From positions 1-33,273 of the forward strand of contig JALVSJ010000351.1 of the NCBI GenBank assembly GCA_027024445.1: DNA of 33,273 nucleotides, written 5' to 3'. A program made the position numbers and the translations under genes. How positions within the stretch are numbered: the first letter of the stretch is position 1; each line of letters opens with the position of its first letter. The notes below the pieces were generated by a model. That model saw only the letters and a program-made list of their open reading frames with translations, was not told where the DNA came from and searched no databases. Positions 18,634 through 28,721 of the stretch are shown here, one piece after another. This DNA is from Desulfobacterales bacterium. GTDB taxonomy: Bacteria; Desulfobacterota; DSM-4660; Desulfatiglandales; Desulfatiglandaceae.

Positions 18634-19107
18634 TTAGACCCTTCCGGTATAGGTTCCAGAATAGTCGAGGGTAGTAAGTACTGGCTCTTCGGAGATGACC
18701 CGTCCGTTCACTATCTCACCGATGAATAGCGTGTGGTTTCCGGGCTGATAGGTCTCCGTTAGTTTGCATTCGATCATTGCCACGCAATCATAAATAATAG
18801 GACAGCCTGTGATTCCTCTTTTCCAGTTAAGACCCTCAAATTTCATCAGTGGATCGGGGCCCTTAAATCGTGCCATAAAATCCTGCTGATGAGATCCCAA
18901 AATGTGCAAGGCGAAAACCTCACTTTCTCTAATTAATGAGTTGGTTCTGCGGTTGGGGTGTACAGCCACGAGGACTAAAGGTGGCTCATGGGATACCTGG
19001 GTCACCCAGGAGGCAATCATTCCGTTTATGTTCGCATCTTTCCCGGTAGTCAAGACATATATCCCGTAAGTCATTCTTGCAAGTACATCCTGCCAAGATT
19101 TTTCCAT
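18634..19107 (-). CDS. Flavin reductase-like, FMN-binding protein
   Basis: MEKSWQDVLARMTYGIYVLTTGKDANINGMIASWVTQVSHEPPLVLVAVHPNRRTNSLIRES; AAGGAG just upstream of ATG at 19107. The track ORF extends the start into rnhA. Confidence 0.9.
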   Translation of the reverse strand: MEKSWQDVLARMTYGIYVLTTGKDANINGMIASWVTQVSHEPPLVLVAVHPNRRTNSLIRESEVFALHILGSHQQDFMARFKGPDPLMKFEGLNWKRGITGCPIIYDCVAMIECKLTETYQPGNHTLFIGEIVNGRVISEEPVLTTLDYSGTYTGRV

Positions 19108-19118
19108 CGAAAATCTCC

Positions 19119-19592
19119 TTACTCTGTACCCTCTATTTTCTTTATGGCTGATTTTGCCAAATAATCGCAGCGTTCGTTCTCCGGGTGCCCTGAGTGGCCT
19201 CTTATCCAGTTCCACTCTATGTCATGAATTTCACTAAGGTGCAGAAGCCTCAGCCAAAGATCTTTGTTCAAGACCCGTCCTTTCCTGGAGGTCTTCCAAT
19301 TATTTTTCACCCACTGGGGAAGCCATGATGTCATCCCTTTCACCAGGTACTCAGAGTCGGTATAAATTCTGACTTTGCAAGGCTTTTTTAACCTCTCTAA
19401 CGCCTTGATAGCTGCCATTAGCTCCATTCTATTATTAGTGGTCCTGGGGTGGGACCCTGTTATTTCTTTCTTGTGATCTCCGAACTTTAGGATCGCTGCA
19501 TATCCGCCCGGGCCAGGGTTACCCATGCAGGCTCCGTCCAAGAATATTTCCACTTCTGGTGGGGAACTATGTTCCATCAGCAAGCGTGTCAC
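19119..19592 (-). CDS. rnhA: Ribonuclease HI
   Basis: [70 protein letters not shown]. Confidence 0.96.
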   Translation of the reverse strand: MTRLLMEHSSPPEVEIFLDGACMGNPGPGGYAAILKFGDHKKEITGSHPRTTNNRMELMAAIKALERLKKPCKVRIYTDSEYLVKGMTSWLPQWVKNNWKTSRKGRVLNKDLWLRLLHLSEIHDIEWNWIRGHSGHPENERCDYLAKSAIKKIEGTE

Positions 19593-19717
19593 AGAATTCT
19601 CTACAAGTGCCGATCATGGATATCCCTGTTGTATTTTGTCCTTGGGTCACATCCATGATTCAGACCGTGAGCTAACCGATTAATGTTCTAATTTCCGATA
19701 TTCTGGATCTATGCCCC

Positions 19718-20467
19718 CTACTTTGTGTTTCCGATGTGGCTGGGGGTACTGGGCAGAATTTTCGATGGTGCTGGTTTTTTCAGGATTCTACCTCTGATTC
19801 GTATGGTGATCTCGGGCTTTTCCTGGTAATTGGTCTTAAGCTTCAGATAACCATAGTAAGAACCCGGAGATATGCTTTGGCTCGTAAAGGTTAGTCGGAA
19901 TTTCTTTCCTTTCTCAAGCTCATCAATGCGGTAACTGACCTTATCTCCCAAAGTAAATTGCCCGGGGACAATCTTTAAAGGTTTGGGCTCTTTGGCGACT
20001 ATGTCTACGACACGCGTTTGTTCCTGACCCTCTGTACCATAAAAATAAACATATCTAGAGGAGAGATAAATGGGCACCTTGACAAATGCAGATATGATCA
20101 AGACAGCCATTTTCCTTGCCGGATCATTGGTGTATACTCGAGCGCTCTTTATGATTTTCCCCTGATACCCTCTTGTATTGACCTTTAGTGTTATCTTACC
20201 CTCGCCACCTGGCGGGATGACCCGATCGAAATGGGCTACTGTGCAGCCTCAACCAGGCCTCACTCGTGAGATATTTAGAGGTGCGTCTCCCTCGTTAATG
20301 ACACGGAACGTGTGTATCAAGGGATGACCTTGCCTGATCTCACCGAAGGAAAATGATGTCTGTGGAAATACGGCCTTTGGAGTGCCAGCAGCCCAAACAG
20401 CGGAGCATAGGATCAACACTGACACCGCGATAATGAAGATCACCCCAGGTGTTCTGAGTCCTTTCAT
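19718..20467 (-). CDS. DUF1573-like exported protein with one in-frame TGA (candidate selenocysteine) at codon 73
   Basis: Track ORFs 20249..20467 and 19718..20110 share one frame. Reading through TGA (20249-20251) gives ...FRVINEGDAPLNISRVRPG-U-GCTVAHFDRVIPPGGEGKITLKVNTRGYQGKIIKSARVYTNDPARKMAVLIISAFV..., the DUF1573 pattern VRxxCGCTVA...PPGxxGxI...TND with U for the first Cys. N-terminal signal peptide. Confidence 0.85.
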
Positions 20468-20542
20468 GGTAGTGTAACCTCCACTTAGAATGTTATTGTT
20501 CCATGTAAGCAGCGAATTCCCCTGGGTAAACCAGATAGTTTT

Positions 20543-21184
20543 CTATCCACCCAGTTCATTGCGCAGCTTATATGTGAGGATGTCCAGCTTCACAGTGAAA
20601 TCTATATTTTCCACCATGCAACAATCGGGCACCTGAATCCGGATAGGGGAAAAGTTTAAAATGGCATTTACATCGGCCTCTACAAACAAATCCGCCACAT
20701 ATTGTGCTGCACTGGGTGGTGTAGTAATAACGCCAATCTCTATATTGAGTTCCCTTACAGCCTTGTCCAGTTCATTGATATCTCTGATTTCAATTCCCCC
20801 AGGCCCAATTTGGCCTATCTTTTCTGGATCATTATCAAATGCAGCAACACATTTGAAACCTCGACTTTGTAAGTTGCGGTGTTGTAACAGGGCTGACCCA
20901 AGCTTTCCAATTCCCACAACTCCCAAGTTCCACTCACGATTTATGGCCAAGATCTTCTTGATTTGTTCTTGTAATTCTTTGACGTCATATCCTACACCAC
21001 GCACCCCAAATTCGCCGAAATAGCCCAAGTCTTTTCGAACCTGAGCTGGATTGACCTGGCAAAGCCAGGCCAACTTATCAGAGGACACTGTCCTGTATCC
21101 GTCAAATTCCATTAATTCCAATTGGCGGTAATATAACGAGAGTCTTGTTATAGTGGCTTTGGGTATATTAGTCGCCTTTTCCAT
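20543..21184 (-). CDS. rex: Redox-sensing transcriptional repressor Rex
   Basis: ATITRLSLYYRQLELMEFDGYRTVSSDKLAWLCQVNPAQVRKDLGYFGEFGVRGVGYDVKEL; NAD-binding LGVVGIGKLGSALLQH. Start set to MEKATN (track ORF begins 11 codons upstream). Confidence 0.95.
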   Translation of the reverse strand: MEKATNIPKATITRLSLYYRQLELMEFDGYRTVSSDKLAWLCQVNPAQVRKDLGYFGEFGVRGVGYDVKELQEQIKKILAINREWNLGVVGIGKLGSALLQHRNLQSRGFKCVAAFDNDPEKIGQIGPGGIEIRDINELDKAVRELNIEIGVITTPPSAAQYVADLFVEADVNAILNFSPIRIQVPDCCMVENIDFTVKLDILTYKLRNELGG

Positions 21185-21451
21185 AAGTGTTCCCCCAACT
21201 GCGGCATATCCTTTCATCTATCCCCTCTGGGCAAGAAAATCAAGGTGTTGACAAGAAAAATCTGTTTGGCAATTTCGATTTTGGACAGGATTTGCCCCGA
21301 GATGTGACATTTTCAGGTAGTTGGGACGAGGGGCCTACCAGAATTATGATGACATATAAGATGCGATCATATATAGAGAAAACGACGGTCTTCATACATA
21401 ATATGGGTTAATTTCTATATTTTTTTTCGGGAGATTGCATAGGTTTCCGAT

Positions 21452-23767
21452 ATGACACACAAAGAAAAGAAGATGTCCAAGAAGGAGATAGATGTGGGTG
21501 AGATGGATATTGATACAAAGCTCATGACCAGTTGTGCCCGGCTTTCAAGCGAGAGATATCGAGCATTTGTGGAGAATATTCAAGAGGGCGTATACGAGGT
21601 AGACATACATGGGAATTTTCTCTACTTTAATAAGTCCCTTTGCAAGATCTTTGGCTACCCGCCTGAGGAAATCCAGTTCCAGAATTTCTCCAAGTTCGTG
21701 GATGAGCACTCGGCTAAGAGGATGCTTGAGGCATTCAACCGAATCTATGAGACGGGTGAAGGTGTAACAGATTTACAATGGAAGATAAGAGATAAGCAGG
21801 GCAATGAAAGGATAATTGAGCTTTCTGCCACCCTCATAACGAATAAGGAAGGAAAGAAGGTTGGGTTCCGGGGCATAGTCAGGGATATCACTGATAAATT
21901 CAGGACCCAAGAAGCCCTGAAAAAATCCGAAAAGCGTTATCGTACGTTACTAGATTTCATTCCTTATCCCATTGTTGTTTTTACACCTAATGGAAAGGTT
22001 AGCTACTTAAACCCTGCATTCACTGAGACATTTGGTTGGACGCTTGACGAGTTAAGGGGAAAAACAATCCCGTATGTGCCTCCAGACCTGGTGGAGGAGA
22101 CCAGGGATAACATTAAAAAGCTTTTTGAGCAACGAATCATCCTTCGCCATGAGACCCAGAGGCTTACAAAGGATGGCAGGGTACTTGATGTGGTTATGAG
22201 GGCTGCGGTGTATTCAGAATCAGGGGACGAGCCATCAGGTGAGCTGGTTATCCTGCGGGATATAACCCAAGAGAAACGTATAGCAAGGAATAATGAAGCT
22301 CTTCTGAAGATCAGCGTTGCTTTACACGAATACCCGGATCTGGATGAGTTGCTCGACTTTATCAGCAGTGAAGTCAAAAGGTTGATGGAGGCAGAAGGCG
22401 CCCTCGTGATACTCCTAGATGAAGAAACTAATGAGTTTTTCTTTAAGGCTGCGGCTCATGATGATGAGGCAGCAGAGAAGAGGATCAAAGAAATACGATT
22501 CCCCGCAACTAAAGGAGTCTCTGGCAGGGTGCTTCGTACAGGTCAGCCTGTGATGATAGAGGATGTGTCCAGAGATCCTGACTTTTATAGGGTCATTGAT
22601 TCCCTGGCCGGGTTCACTACGAAAAGTCTGCTAAGTGTCCCTCTGAGGAGTAAAGACCGTATAATCGGGGTTCTATGTGCCATGAACAAAAAAGTAGGCA
22701 TGTTCGACCAGATGGATATGGAATTGATGAGCATGATAGGAAGTACTGCGGCCTTATCCATAGAGAATGCAAGATTCTCTTCCGAGATACGAGAAGCATA
22801 CAAGGAAGTGAGCAGTCTAAACAGAGCAAAGGATAAAGTGATAAATCGGCTCAGCCATGAACTGAAAACTCCGCTTTCCGTGCTGAGCGCATCGCTTAGT
22901 ATCCTGGAAAAAAAGCTCGAGGCGCTGCCGGAACGCACGTGGAAATCTACCGTAGCAAGGGCAAGGAGAAACCTGGAGCGGATTTTGGAGATTCAGTATC
23001 AGGTTGAAGATATAATGAGAGAGAGAAAATTCGAAGCCCATAGCTTGCTGTCATTGCTTTTGGAAGAGGTGGCTGATGAACTGGAGGTAATGGTGGCAGA
23101 AGAGGTAGGTGAAGGAGGAATAGTCGAGAAATTGAGGAAGAAGATAGACGAAGAGTTCGGACTTAAAGAAAGTGTGCCTGAGGTGCTAGATTTGACTCAG
23201 TGTACGCGACAGATAATAGAAAGGATTGAGCCTCAAATGGCCAGTAGAGACGTTGAGATTGTAACGCGGTTTGATGTTGTGCCACCAGTATTCGTACCAC
23301 CTGACGTACTGGAAAAAGTAGTAACGGGTTTAGTTAAGAATGCCGTAGAGAATACACCTGATGAGGGAAAAGTGGAACTTTCTGTTCAGAAAAGAGGGAA
23401 AGGAGCCGAACTTGTTGTAAAGGACTACGGCGTGGGCATAACAGAGGAAAATCAAAGGCGTATCTTTGAAGGATTTTTCATGACTCAGGACACCCTGGAC
23501 TACTCCTCAAAGAGACCCTTTGATTTTAACGCCGGGGGCAAGGGGGCTGATTTGCTCCGCATGAAAATATTCTCTGAAAGGTACAACTTTAGAATAGAAA
23601 TGGATTCAGTGAGATGTAAATATATCCCGACCGACACTGACCTTTGCCCCGGCAAAATCTCGGAGTGCAGCTTTTGCACAAAGCGTGAGGATTGTTTTGC
23701 CTCGGGCGGTACGACTTTCAGAATTTATTTTCCTGCTGCGGAGAAAGACAAAACAAATGAGGAGTGA
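21452..23767 (+). CDS. PAS-PAS-GAF sensor histidine kinase with Cys-rich insertion in the ATPase domain
   Basis: PAS motifs (GVYEVDIHGNFLYFNKSLCKIFGYPPEEI; PIVVFTPNGKVSYLNPAFTETFGWTLDEL), GAF, HisKA INRLSHELKTPLSVLSASLSILEKK, N box LVKNAVENTPDEG, G1 VKDYGVGI, Cys cluster CKYIPTDTDLCPGKISECSFCTKREDC. Confidence 0.92.
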   Translation: MTHKEKKMSKKEIDVGEMDIDTKLMTSCARLSSERYRAFVENIQEGVYEVDIHGNFLYFNKSLCKIFGYPPEEIQFQNFSKFVDEHSAKRMLEAFNRIYETGEGVTDLQWKIRDKQGNERIIELSATLITNKEGKKVGFRGIVRDITDKFRTQEALKKSEKRYRTLLDFIPYPIVVFTPNGKVSYLNPAFTETFGWTLDELRGKTIPYVPPDLVEETRDNIKKLFEQRIILRHETQRLTKDGRVLDVVMRAAVYSESGDEPSGELVILRDITQEKRIARNNEALLKISVALHEYPDLDELLDFISSEVKRLMEAEGALVILLDEETNEFFFKAAAHDDEAAEKRIKEIRFPATKGVSGRVLRTGQPVMIEDVSRDPDFYRVIDSLAGFTTKSLLSVPLRSKDRIIGVLCAMNKKVGMFDQMDMELMSMIGSTAALSIENARFSSEIREAYKEVSSLNRAKDKVINRLSHELKTPLSVLSASLSILEKKLEALPERTWKSTVARARRNLERILEIQYQVEDIMRERKFEAHSLLSLLLEEVADELEVMVAEEVGEGGIVEKLRKKIDEEFGLKESVPEVLDLTQCTRQIIERIEPQMASRDVEIVTRFDVVPPVFVPPDVLEKVVTGLVKNAVENTPDEGKVELSVQKRGKGAELVVKDYGVGITEENQRRIFEGFFMTQDTLDYSSKRPFDFNAGGKGADLLRMKIFSERYNFRIEMDSVRCKYIPTDTDLCPGKISECSFCTKREDCFASGGTTFRIYFPAAEKDKTNEE

Positions 23768-23782
23768 TAGAGGGAGAAAAAA

Positions 23783-24304
23783 ATGCGAAAGGAAGACGTC
23801 GGTAGTGCGGTAAAAAAGGTGGCGAGACTAATCCCAGGAATAGGCTCATATCAGGATAGGGAATCCTTAAGGGAGGCGGACAAGAAGCTGAGGGTAGAGT
23901 TGAGCAGGAAACTGGATGAACTCGTAGGGATTATGGAGTGGATCAAGACAGATCAATTGAAGAAAGGCGGTTGGAAAAGGATCAAAGATCTTGAGGACTT
24001 GGAAAGAGATTTAGAAAAGGCTTCCAAGGTTATAGAAAGGGCTGCAAGGGGTTATGGCTCTGTTTTTGATGAGCCGCGAGTGGACGAGGATCTCCTCCAG
24101 AAAGTATATGAGTTTGATAAAGAGTTCTGGGAACTCTTGGCGCCCATAGAAAACGGAATTAAGGAGTTTACCGAAAAGGGGGTTGTGCCTGAGTACTCGA
24201 AAATAGATGGCATCAGGAGATTGCTGAAGGACTTTATGCAGAAGATTGCCAAAAGGGATGCTCTGCTCAAGGGCTCGGGAGATTCGCCCGATGAACTACT
24301 TTAG
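23783..24304 (+). CDS. Conserved-looking helical/coiled-coil protein of unknown function
   Basis: 173-aa ORF starting 15 nt after the kinase ORF, same strand, charged helical composition. Confidence 0.7.
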   Translation: MRKEDVGSAVKKVARLIPGIGSYQDRESLREADKKLRVELSRKLDELVGIMEWIKTDQLKKGGWKRIKDLEDLERDLEKASKVIERAARGYGSVFDEPRVDEDLLQKVYEFDKEFWELLAPIENGIKEFTEKGVVPEYSKIDGIRRLLKDFMQKIAKRDALLKGSGDSPDELL

Positions 24305-24511
24305 GAGTATAGGAATAAGGCGCAAGGCATAATATAACCAGGGTGAAGATATTGATACATCACACTTTGACAATTTGCGCTGTTTCACGTGGGGGTTTTT
24401 TGCATTGATGAAGGACAGATTTTAGACAAGCAGCACAGCAAGTTGCACGTTTACCTGTGAGTGTGAGAGTGAGGGAAGTGATAGAAAACCTTTAAGGCCG
24501 AGAGGTGACAA

Positions 24512-25633
24512 ATGGTATTCCTAGAGATAATAGAATGGTTTGATGATACTGGTCAGGAGATGGTCCATCGGGTTCCCGAAGGAGGCTCTGCGGATATAAA
24601 GTTCGGGGCCCAATTGATCGTACGGGAAAACCAGGCAGCGGTCTTTTTCCGGGATGGAAAAGGATTGGACGTGCTGGGCCCCGGACGGCATACCCTCTCT
24701 ACCCTTAATCTCCCGTTGCTCACAAAAGCATTGAGTCTGCCTTTTGGATTCAAGAGTCCTTTTAGGGCTGAGGTGTATTTCGTTAACCTCAAGAGTTTTC
24801 CTAACCTAAGGTGGGGCACAAAGGACCCTGTCGCATTCAGGGACAAAGAGCTAGGTCTGGTCAGGTTGAGGGCCTTCGGGGTTTATTCTTTGCGGATTAT
24901 CCAACCCCTTTTGTTTATCAACACACTGGTGGGTACACAGGGGCATTATGATACGGAAGCAATAAGCCAATATATGAGAGAGGTAATAGTGTCGCGCTTT
25001 AATGACATGATTGGCGAGATACTTGATACCGTCTTTAACCTGCCTCAATACTATGATGAGCTGGGCGTTGCCCTGAAGGCCCGGGTGCAGGAGGATTTCA
25101 GTAAACTGGGGATGAGGCTTGAGGATCTTTACATCAACTCCATCACACCCCCCGAAGAAGTTCAGAGGATGATTGATGAAAAAAGTGGTATGGCCGCAGT
25201 GGGTAATTTGGACAGTTTCATGAAATTTAGGGCTGCTAAAGCTATGGGAGATGCCGCTGTGGCTGGAGGTGGCGAGGGCGCCGGAACTGGTATGGGTCTG
25301 GGCTTGGGAGCAGGACTGGGGATGTTGATCCCATCGATGCTGGTAGGCGGGAAGCAAGGTGGAGGTCAAGCAAGCCCATCCACTATTCAATGCCCAAAAT
25401 GCCACTCTCAAATCACTAGTGATGTCAGATTCTGCCCCATGTGCGGACATCAGTTGCTTGTAGTCAACAAGTGCATAAAGTGCGGTCAGGACCTGCCGGT
25501 AGAGGCCAAATTTTGTATGGTCTGCGGGGCTAAAGTTGGAAAGGCCGCGGATAGGTGCCCTAAATGTGGAAAGGAGGCCATGCCGGGGGCCATATTTTGT
25601 AATTATTGTGGAGAAAGGATCACAGAAGAGTGA
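24512..25633 (+). CDS. SPFH-domain protein (YdjI/virion core protein-like) with three C-terminal zinc ribbons
   Basis: [70 protein letters not shown]; Gly-rich linker; CPKC..CPMC, CIKC..CMVC, CPKC..CNYC. Confidence 0.9.
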   Translation: MVFLEIIEWFDDTGQEMVHRVPEGGSADIKFGAQLIVRENQAAVFFRDGKGLDVLGPGRHTLSTLNLPLLTKALSLPFGFKSPFRAEVYFVNLKSFPNLRWGTKDPVAFRDKELGLVRLRAFGVYSLRIIQPLLFINTLVGTQGHYDTEAISQYMREVIVSRFNDMIGEILDTVFNLPQYYDELGVALKARVQEDFSKLGMRLEDLYINSITPPEEVQRMIDEKSGMAAVGNLDSFMKFRAAKAMGDAAVAGGGEGAGTGMGLGLGAGLGMLIPSMLVGGKQGGGQASPSTIQCPKCHSQITSDVRFCPMCGHQLLVVNKCIKCGQDLPVEAKFCMVCGAKVGKAADRCPKCGKEAMPGAIFCNYCGERITEE

Positions 25634-25790
25634 GTCCCCAGATTCAATGGCCTGGGCATTGGATTTTCCTGTTATTGATTGCCAACTATCTCGAGCCTCT
25701 CTCCTGTCCTTAGGTAGTTCAGTTGACATCGAACAGAAAATTAAATATGAAGAGTGCAATTAGAGGGCTGGAAGGGAATGGCACAGGAGC

Positions 25791-26330
25791 GTGGAAGAAT
25801 ATACAAAAGAAATACTTCTTCCCAGGGATGAGATACAACAGAGGGTACGGGAACTGGCCCTTGAGATATCAAAGGATTATGAGGGCAAAGAGCTTATCCT
25901 GGTGGGCATACTGAATGGTGTTATATTCTTTTTTACGGATCTAGTAAGAAATCTCCATATACCAATCAAACTCGACTTCATCAGGGCCGCAAGTTATGGA
26001 GCAGGAACTGAGTCCAGTGGCACCATCCGCATGTCTAAAGACGTAGAAATTGATATTGAGGGGCAACACGTAATCCTGGTCGAAGACATAGTGGATACAG
26101 GGCTTACGTTATCCAAGATCAAGGAGAAGCTTCTGGAAAGGGGGCCTAAATCTGTCAAGATCTGCGTACTCATTGATAAACGGGAAAGGAGGCAGACCCA
26201 GGTTCCCATTGACTACTGCGGTTTTCATATTGAGGAAGGATTTATTGTTGGCTATGGGCTAGACTTTAATGAACGATACAGAGACCTGGCTGACATATTT
26301 GTACTGAAGGAAAAGGAGCCTTCAAATTAA
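25791..26330 (+). CDS. hpt: Hypoxanthine phosphoribosyltransferase
   Basis: LILVGILNGVIFFFTDLVR, PRPP loop VILVEDIVDTGLTLSKI, VPIDYCGFHIEEGFIVGYGLDFNERYRDLADIFVL. GTG start. Confidence 0.93.
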   Translation: MEEYTKEILLPRDEIQQRVRELALEISKDYEGKELILVGILNGVIFFFTDLVRNLHIPIKLDFIRAASYGAGTESSGTIRMSKDVEIDIEGQHVILVEDIVDTGLTLSKIKEKLLERGPKSVKICVLIDKRERRQTQVPIDYCGFHIEEGFIVGYGLDFNERYRDLADIFVLKEKEPSN

Positions 26331-26344
26331 GGGAGGAAGAGTTC

Positions 26345-27346
26345 ATGATTATCCAATGCGAAAAGTGCAAGACAAAGTTTCGGCTGGATGAATCCTTGCT
26401 CAAACAAGAAGGCTCAAAGGTCAAGTGCTCGGTCTGTTCCCATATTTTTGTTGTATACCCTCCCCAGACACCCTCTTCAGCTTCCTTTCAGCGCGAATTG
26501 GACGAAGAATTTCAGGAAACCGTAGCACTGCCTTCCGACGACGTAGGCGTGAAAGAAGAAGAGGTCGAAGAGAAAGATTTGGAGGAAGAGATAGACTTTG
26601 ACAAGGCCTTTGAAAGTGCACTGTATGAAAAAGAAGTGGAAGTAGAGATCACCTCCGAAGATTTAGAGGGCTACGAGCCTGAAGATTTTGAAAAAGAGGC
26701 TGTAGAGATGGCAACTGAGGAAAAAGTCTCAGAGCCTGAACCGGCGCTAGAGGAGGAACTCGTAGTAGAGGCGCCTCCTGAGGAGCAGGTAGAGGTACAC
26801 CTCCCACCGAAGAAATCCAGAGTAGGTCTGGTAATATTGGTAATAGCATTTGTGATAGTGGCTGGCGCAGCAGGTATAGTTTATTTTGCTCCCCAACTGA
26901 TCCCTGATTCACTGTCTTTTCTCAAGATGCCTGAGAAAAAGACGGTCAGGGATCTAGGCGTCAGAAGATTGTCATTCAAAGGAGTGACGGGCTCTTTTAT
27001 CAATACGACGAAAAGTGGACAACTTTTTGTGGTGAGAGGTACGGTGGTAAATGGTTATCCGAAACCAAGAAGCTTTATTTTAGTGAAGGCCAGCATACTG
27101 GATGACAAAGGGCAAGTGGTCAGGAGTAAGCGAGCCTATGCAGGCAATGTTTTTACCGATGAAGAGCTTAAGAACTTGCCCTTTCAAGAGATTGACAAAG
27201 CTCTCAAGAACCCTAGAGGGAAAGACGGGGCAAATGTTAATGTAGCCCCTGGTGCTTCGGTTCCTTTCATGATTGTCTTCCAAAACTTACCCAGTGATTT
27301 GAGCGAGTTTACAGTTGAAGCCGTTAGTTCTTCGGCCGGTAAGTAA
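26345..27346 (+). CDS. MJ0042-type zinc-ribbon protein with acidic linker, TM and DUF3426-like C-terminal domain
   Basis: MIIQCEKCKTKFRLDESLLKQEGSKVKCSVCSHIFVV; Glu-rich linker; TM VGLVILVIAFVIVAGAAGIVYFA; C-terminal LFVVRGTVVNGYPKPRSFILVKASILDDKGQVV. Confidence 0.85.
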   Translation: MIIQCEKCKTKFRLDESLLKQEGSKVKCSVCSHIFVVYPPQTPSSASFQRELDEEFQETVALPSDDVGVKEEEVEEKDLEEEIDFDKAFESALYEKEVEVEITSEDLEGYEPEDFEKEAVEMATEEKVSEPEPALEEELVVEAPPEEQVEVHLPPKKSRVGLVILVIAFVIVAGAAGIVYFAPQLIPDSLSFLKMPEKKTVRDLGVRRLSFKGVTGSFINTTKSGQLFVVRGTVVNGYPKPRSFILVKASILDDKGQVVRSKRAYAGNVFTDEELKNLPFQEIDKALKNPRGKDGANVNVAPGASVPFMIVFQNLPSDLSEFTVEAVSSSAGK

Positions 27347-27667
27347 GAGGCTTCAGATATTTGGCCATAGACAGTCTTCAGGGAAGAGTAAGACAGGGCC
27401 ATCCAGTCGCGTATATCGCCACCGCTTTCAGCCTTATGACACAGATTAGGCGCTTAAACCCGGGGAGCAGCTGGTTTTGTAAATTCGCTGCCCTCCAATA
27501 CGCTCAGGTGGGAACGAGGAGCCTTATAATATCTGTCCAGGACTTTATTCCGGTGGCTGGTGGGAGCCGAAAGGCCGGCTTGCTAAGTATGTCATCACAA
27601 AGACGCCATGTGAGGCCATGAATTTACCAAGTAAATGCCACAAAGACATCTCTAGGCTTACGACTGT

Positions 27668-28702
27668 TTGCAAAGAGGAGAGATGGCAGAGCAGTTCTAC
27701 CAGTTGAGCTACAAGGGAATATTAAGGGGCCTTGCCTTTATTGGTGGTGTAGTACTATTTGGGATCCTAGGCTATGTGCTGCTGGAGGGATGGCCTTTTT
27801 TAGATGCCTTGTATATGACGGTCATAACCATTACCACGGTGGGTTATGGAGAGATAGGGCCCCTTTCTGAGGGTGGTAGAATTTTCACCATTGTCCTTAT
27901 ATTTCTTGGTATTGGCATCATGGCATACTTTCTTGGGGTGGTGGCCCAAGCAATGGTGGAGCTTCAAGTCAGGTCAATCATAGGGAGGAGGAAATTAGGC
28001 TTGAAAATTAGATCGATGAAAAATCACTATATTATTTGTGGTTACGGAAGGATAGGGAGGATAATCAGCCACGAGCTCAAGGCCCAGAAAATCCCTGTGC
28101 TGGTAATAGATAACAGCGCTGATTCAAGAACCCCGTTAGAGGCTGATGAGATACCCTACATTATAGACGATGCTACCAATGAGGAGGTTCTTATTGAAGC
28201 GGGAATAGAAAAGGCTAGGGGGCTTGTTGCGGTAGTATCTTCGGACGCTGACAATGTTTTTATCACCTTGACAGCAAGGGGGATAAATCCTGGACTCTTT
28301 ATTCTTTCCCGAGCCGATGATGAAAAGGTACAAAAGAAACTATTGAGAGCAGGAGCCGACAGGGTGGTGATGCCATACCTTATTGGCGGGCAAAAAATGG
28401 CCCAGACCATCATCAGACCCGCAGTCACAGATTTTCTCGAATTCACTGTTCATGACAAGGATATCGAGCTCAAACTAGAGGAACTTAAGGTCAGTGAAGC
28501 ATCAGATCTCAACGGGGTAACCTTGATGGACTCGGGGATACGTCAGGAGATGAATATAATCATCGTTGCCATAAGGAAGGCAGGAGGAGAAATGGTATTT
28601 AATCCTTCCTCCGACACTCGAATTGAGGCAGGAGATATCCTGATAGCACTGGGACATGGGCACGAGTTGGACCGCCTGGCACAGATCTTAGGAGGTCGGT
28701 AG
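27668..28702 (+). CDS. Potassium channel protein: two-TM pore plus TrkA-N/TrkA-C (RCK)
   Basis: Selectivity filter TITTVGYGEIG, RCK Rossmann YIICGYGRIGRIISHEL, TrkA-C-like C-terminus. Confidence 0.95.
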   Translation: MQRGEMAEQFYQLSYKGILRGLAFIGGVVLFGILGYVLLEGWPFLDALYMTVITITTVGYGEIGPLSEGGRIFTIVLIFLGIGIMAYFLGVVAQAMVELQVRSIIGRRKLGLKIRSMKNHYIICGYGRIGRIISHELKAQKIPVLVIDNSADSRTPLEADEIPYIIDDATNEEVLIEAGIEKARGLVAVVSSDADNVFITLTARGINPGLFILSRADDEKVQKKLLRAGADRVVMPYLIGGQKMAQTIIRPAVTDFLEFTVHDKDIELKLEELKVSEASDLNGVTLMDSGIRQEMNIIIVAIRKAGGEMVFNPSSDTRIEAGDILIALGHGHELDRLAQILGGR

Positions 28703-28721
28703 TCGCTCCCAGGCTGCCTGA

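Noticed and set aside
27361-27621. 86-aa plus-strand ORF upstream of the K+ channel
   Set aside because: Sequence looks random, no good start context, and the region is rich in RNA hairpins.
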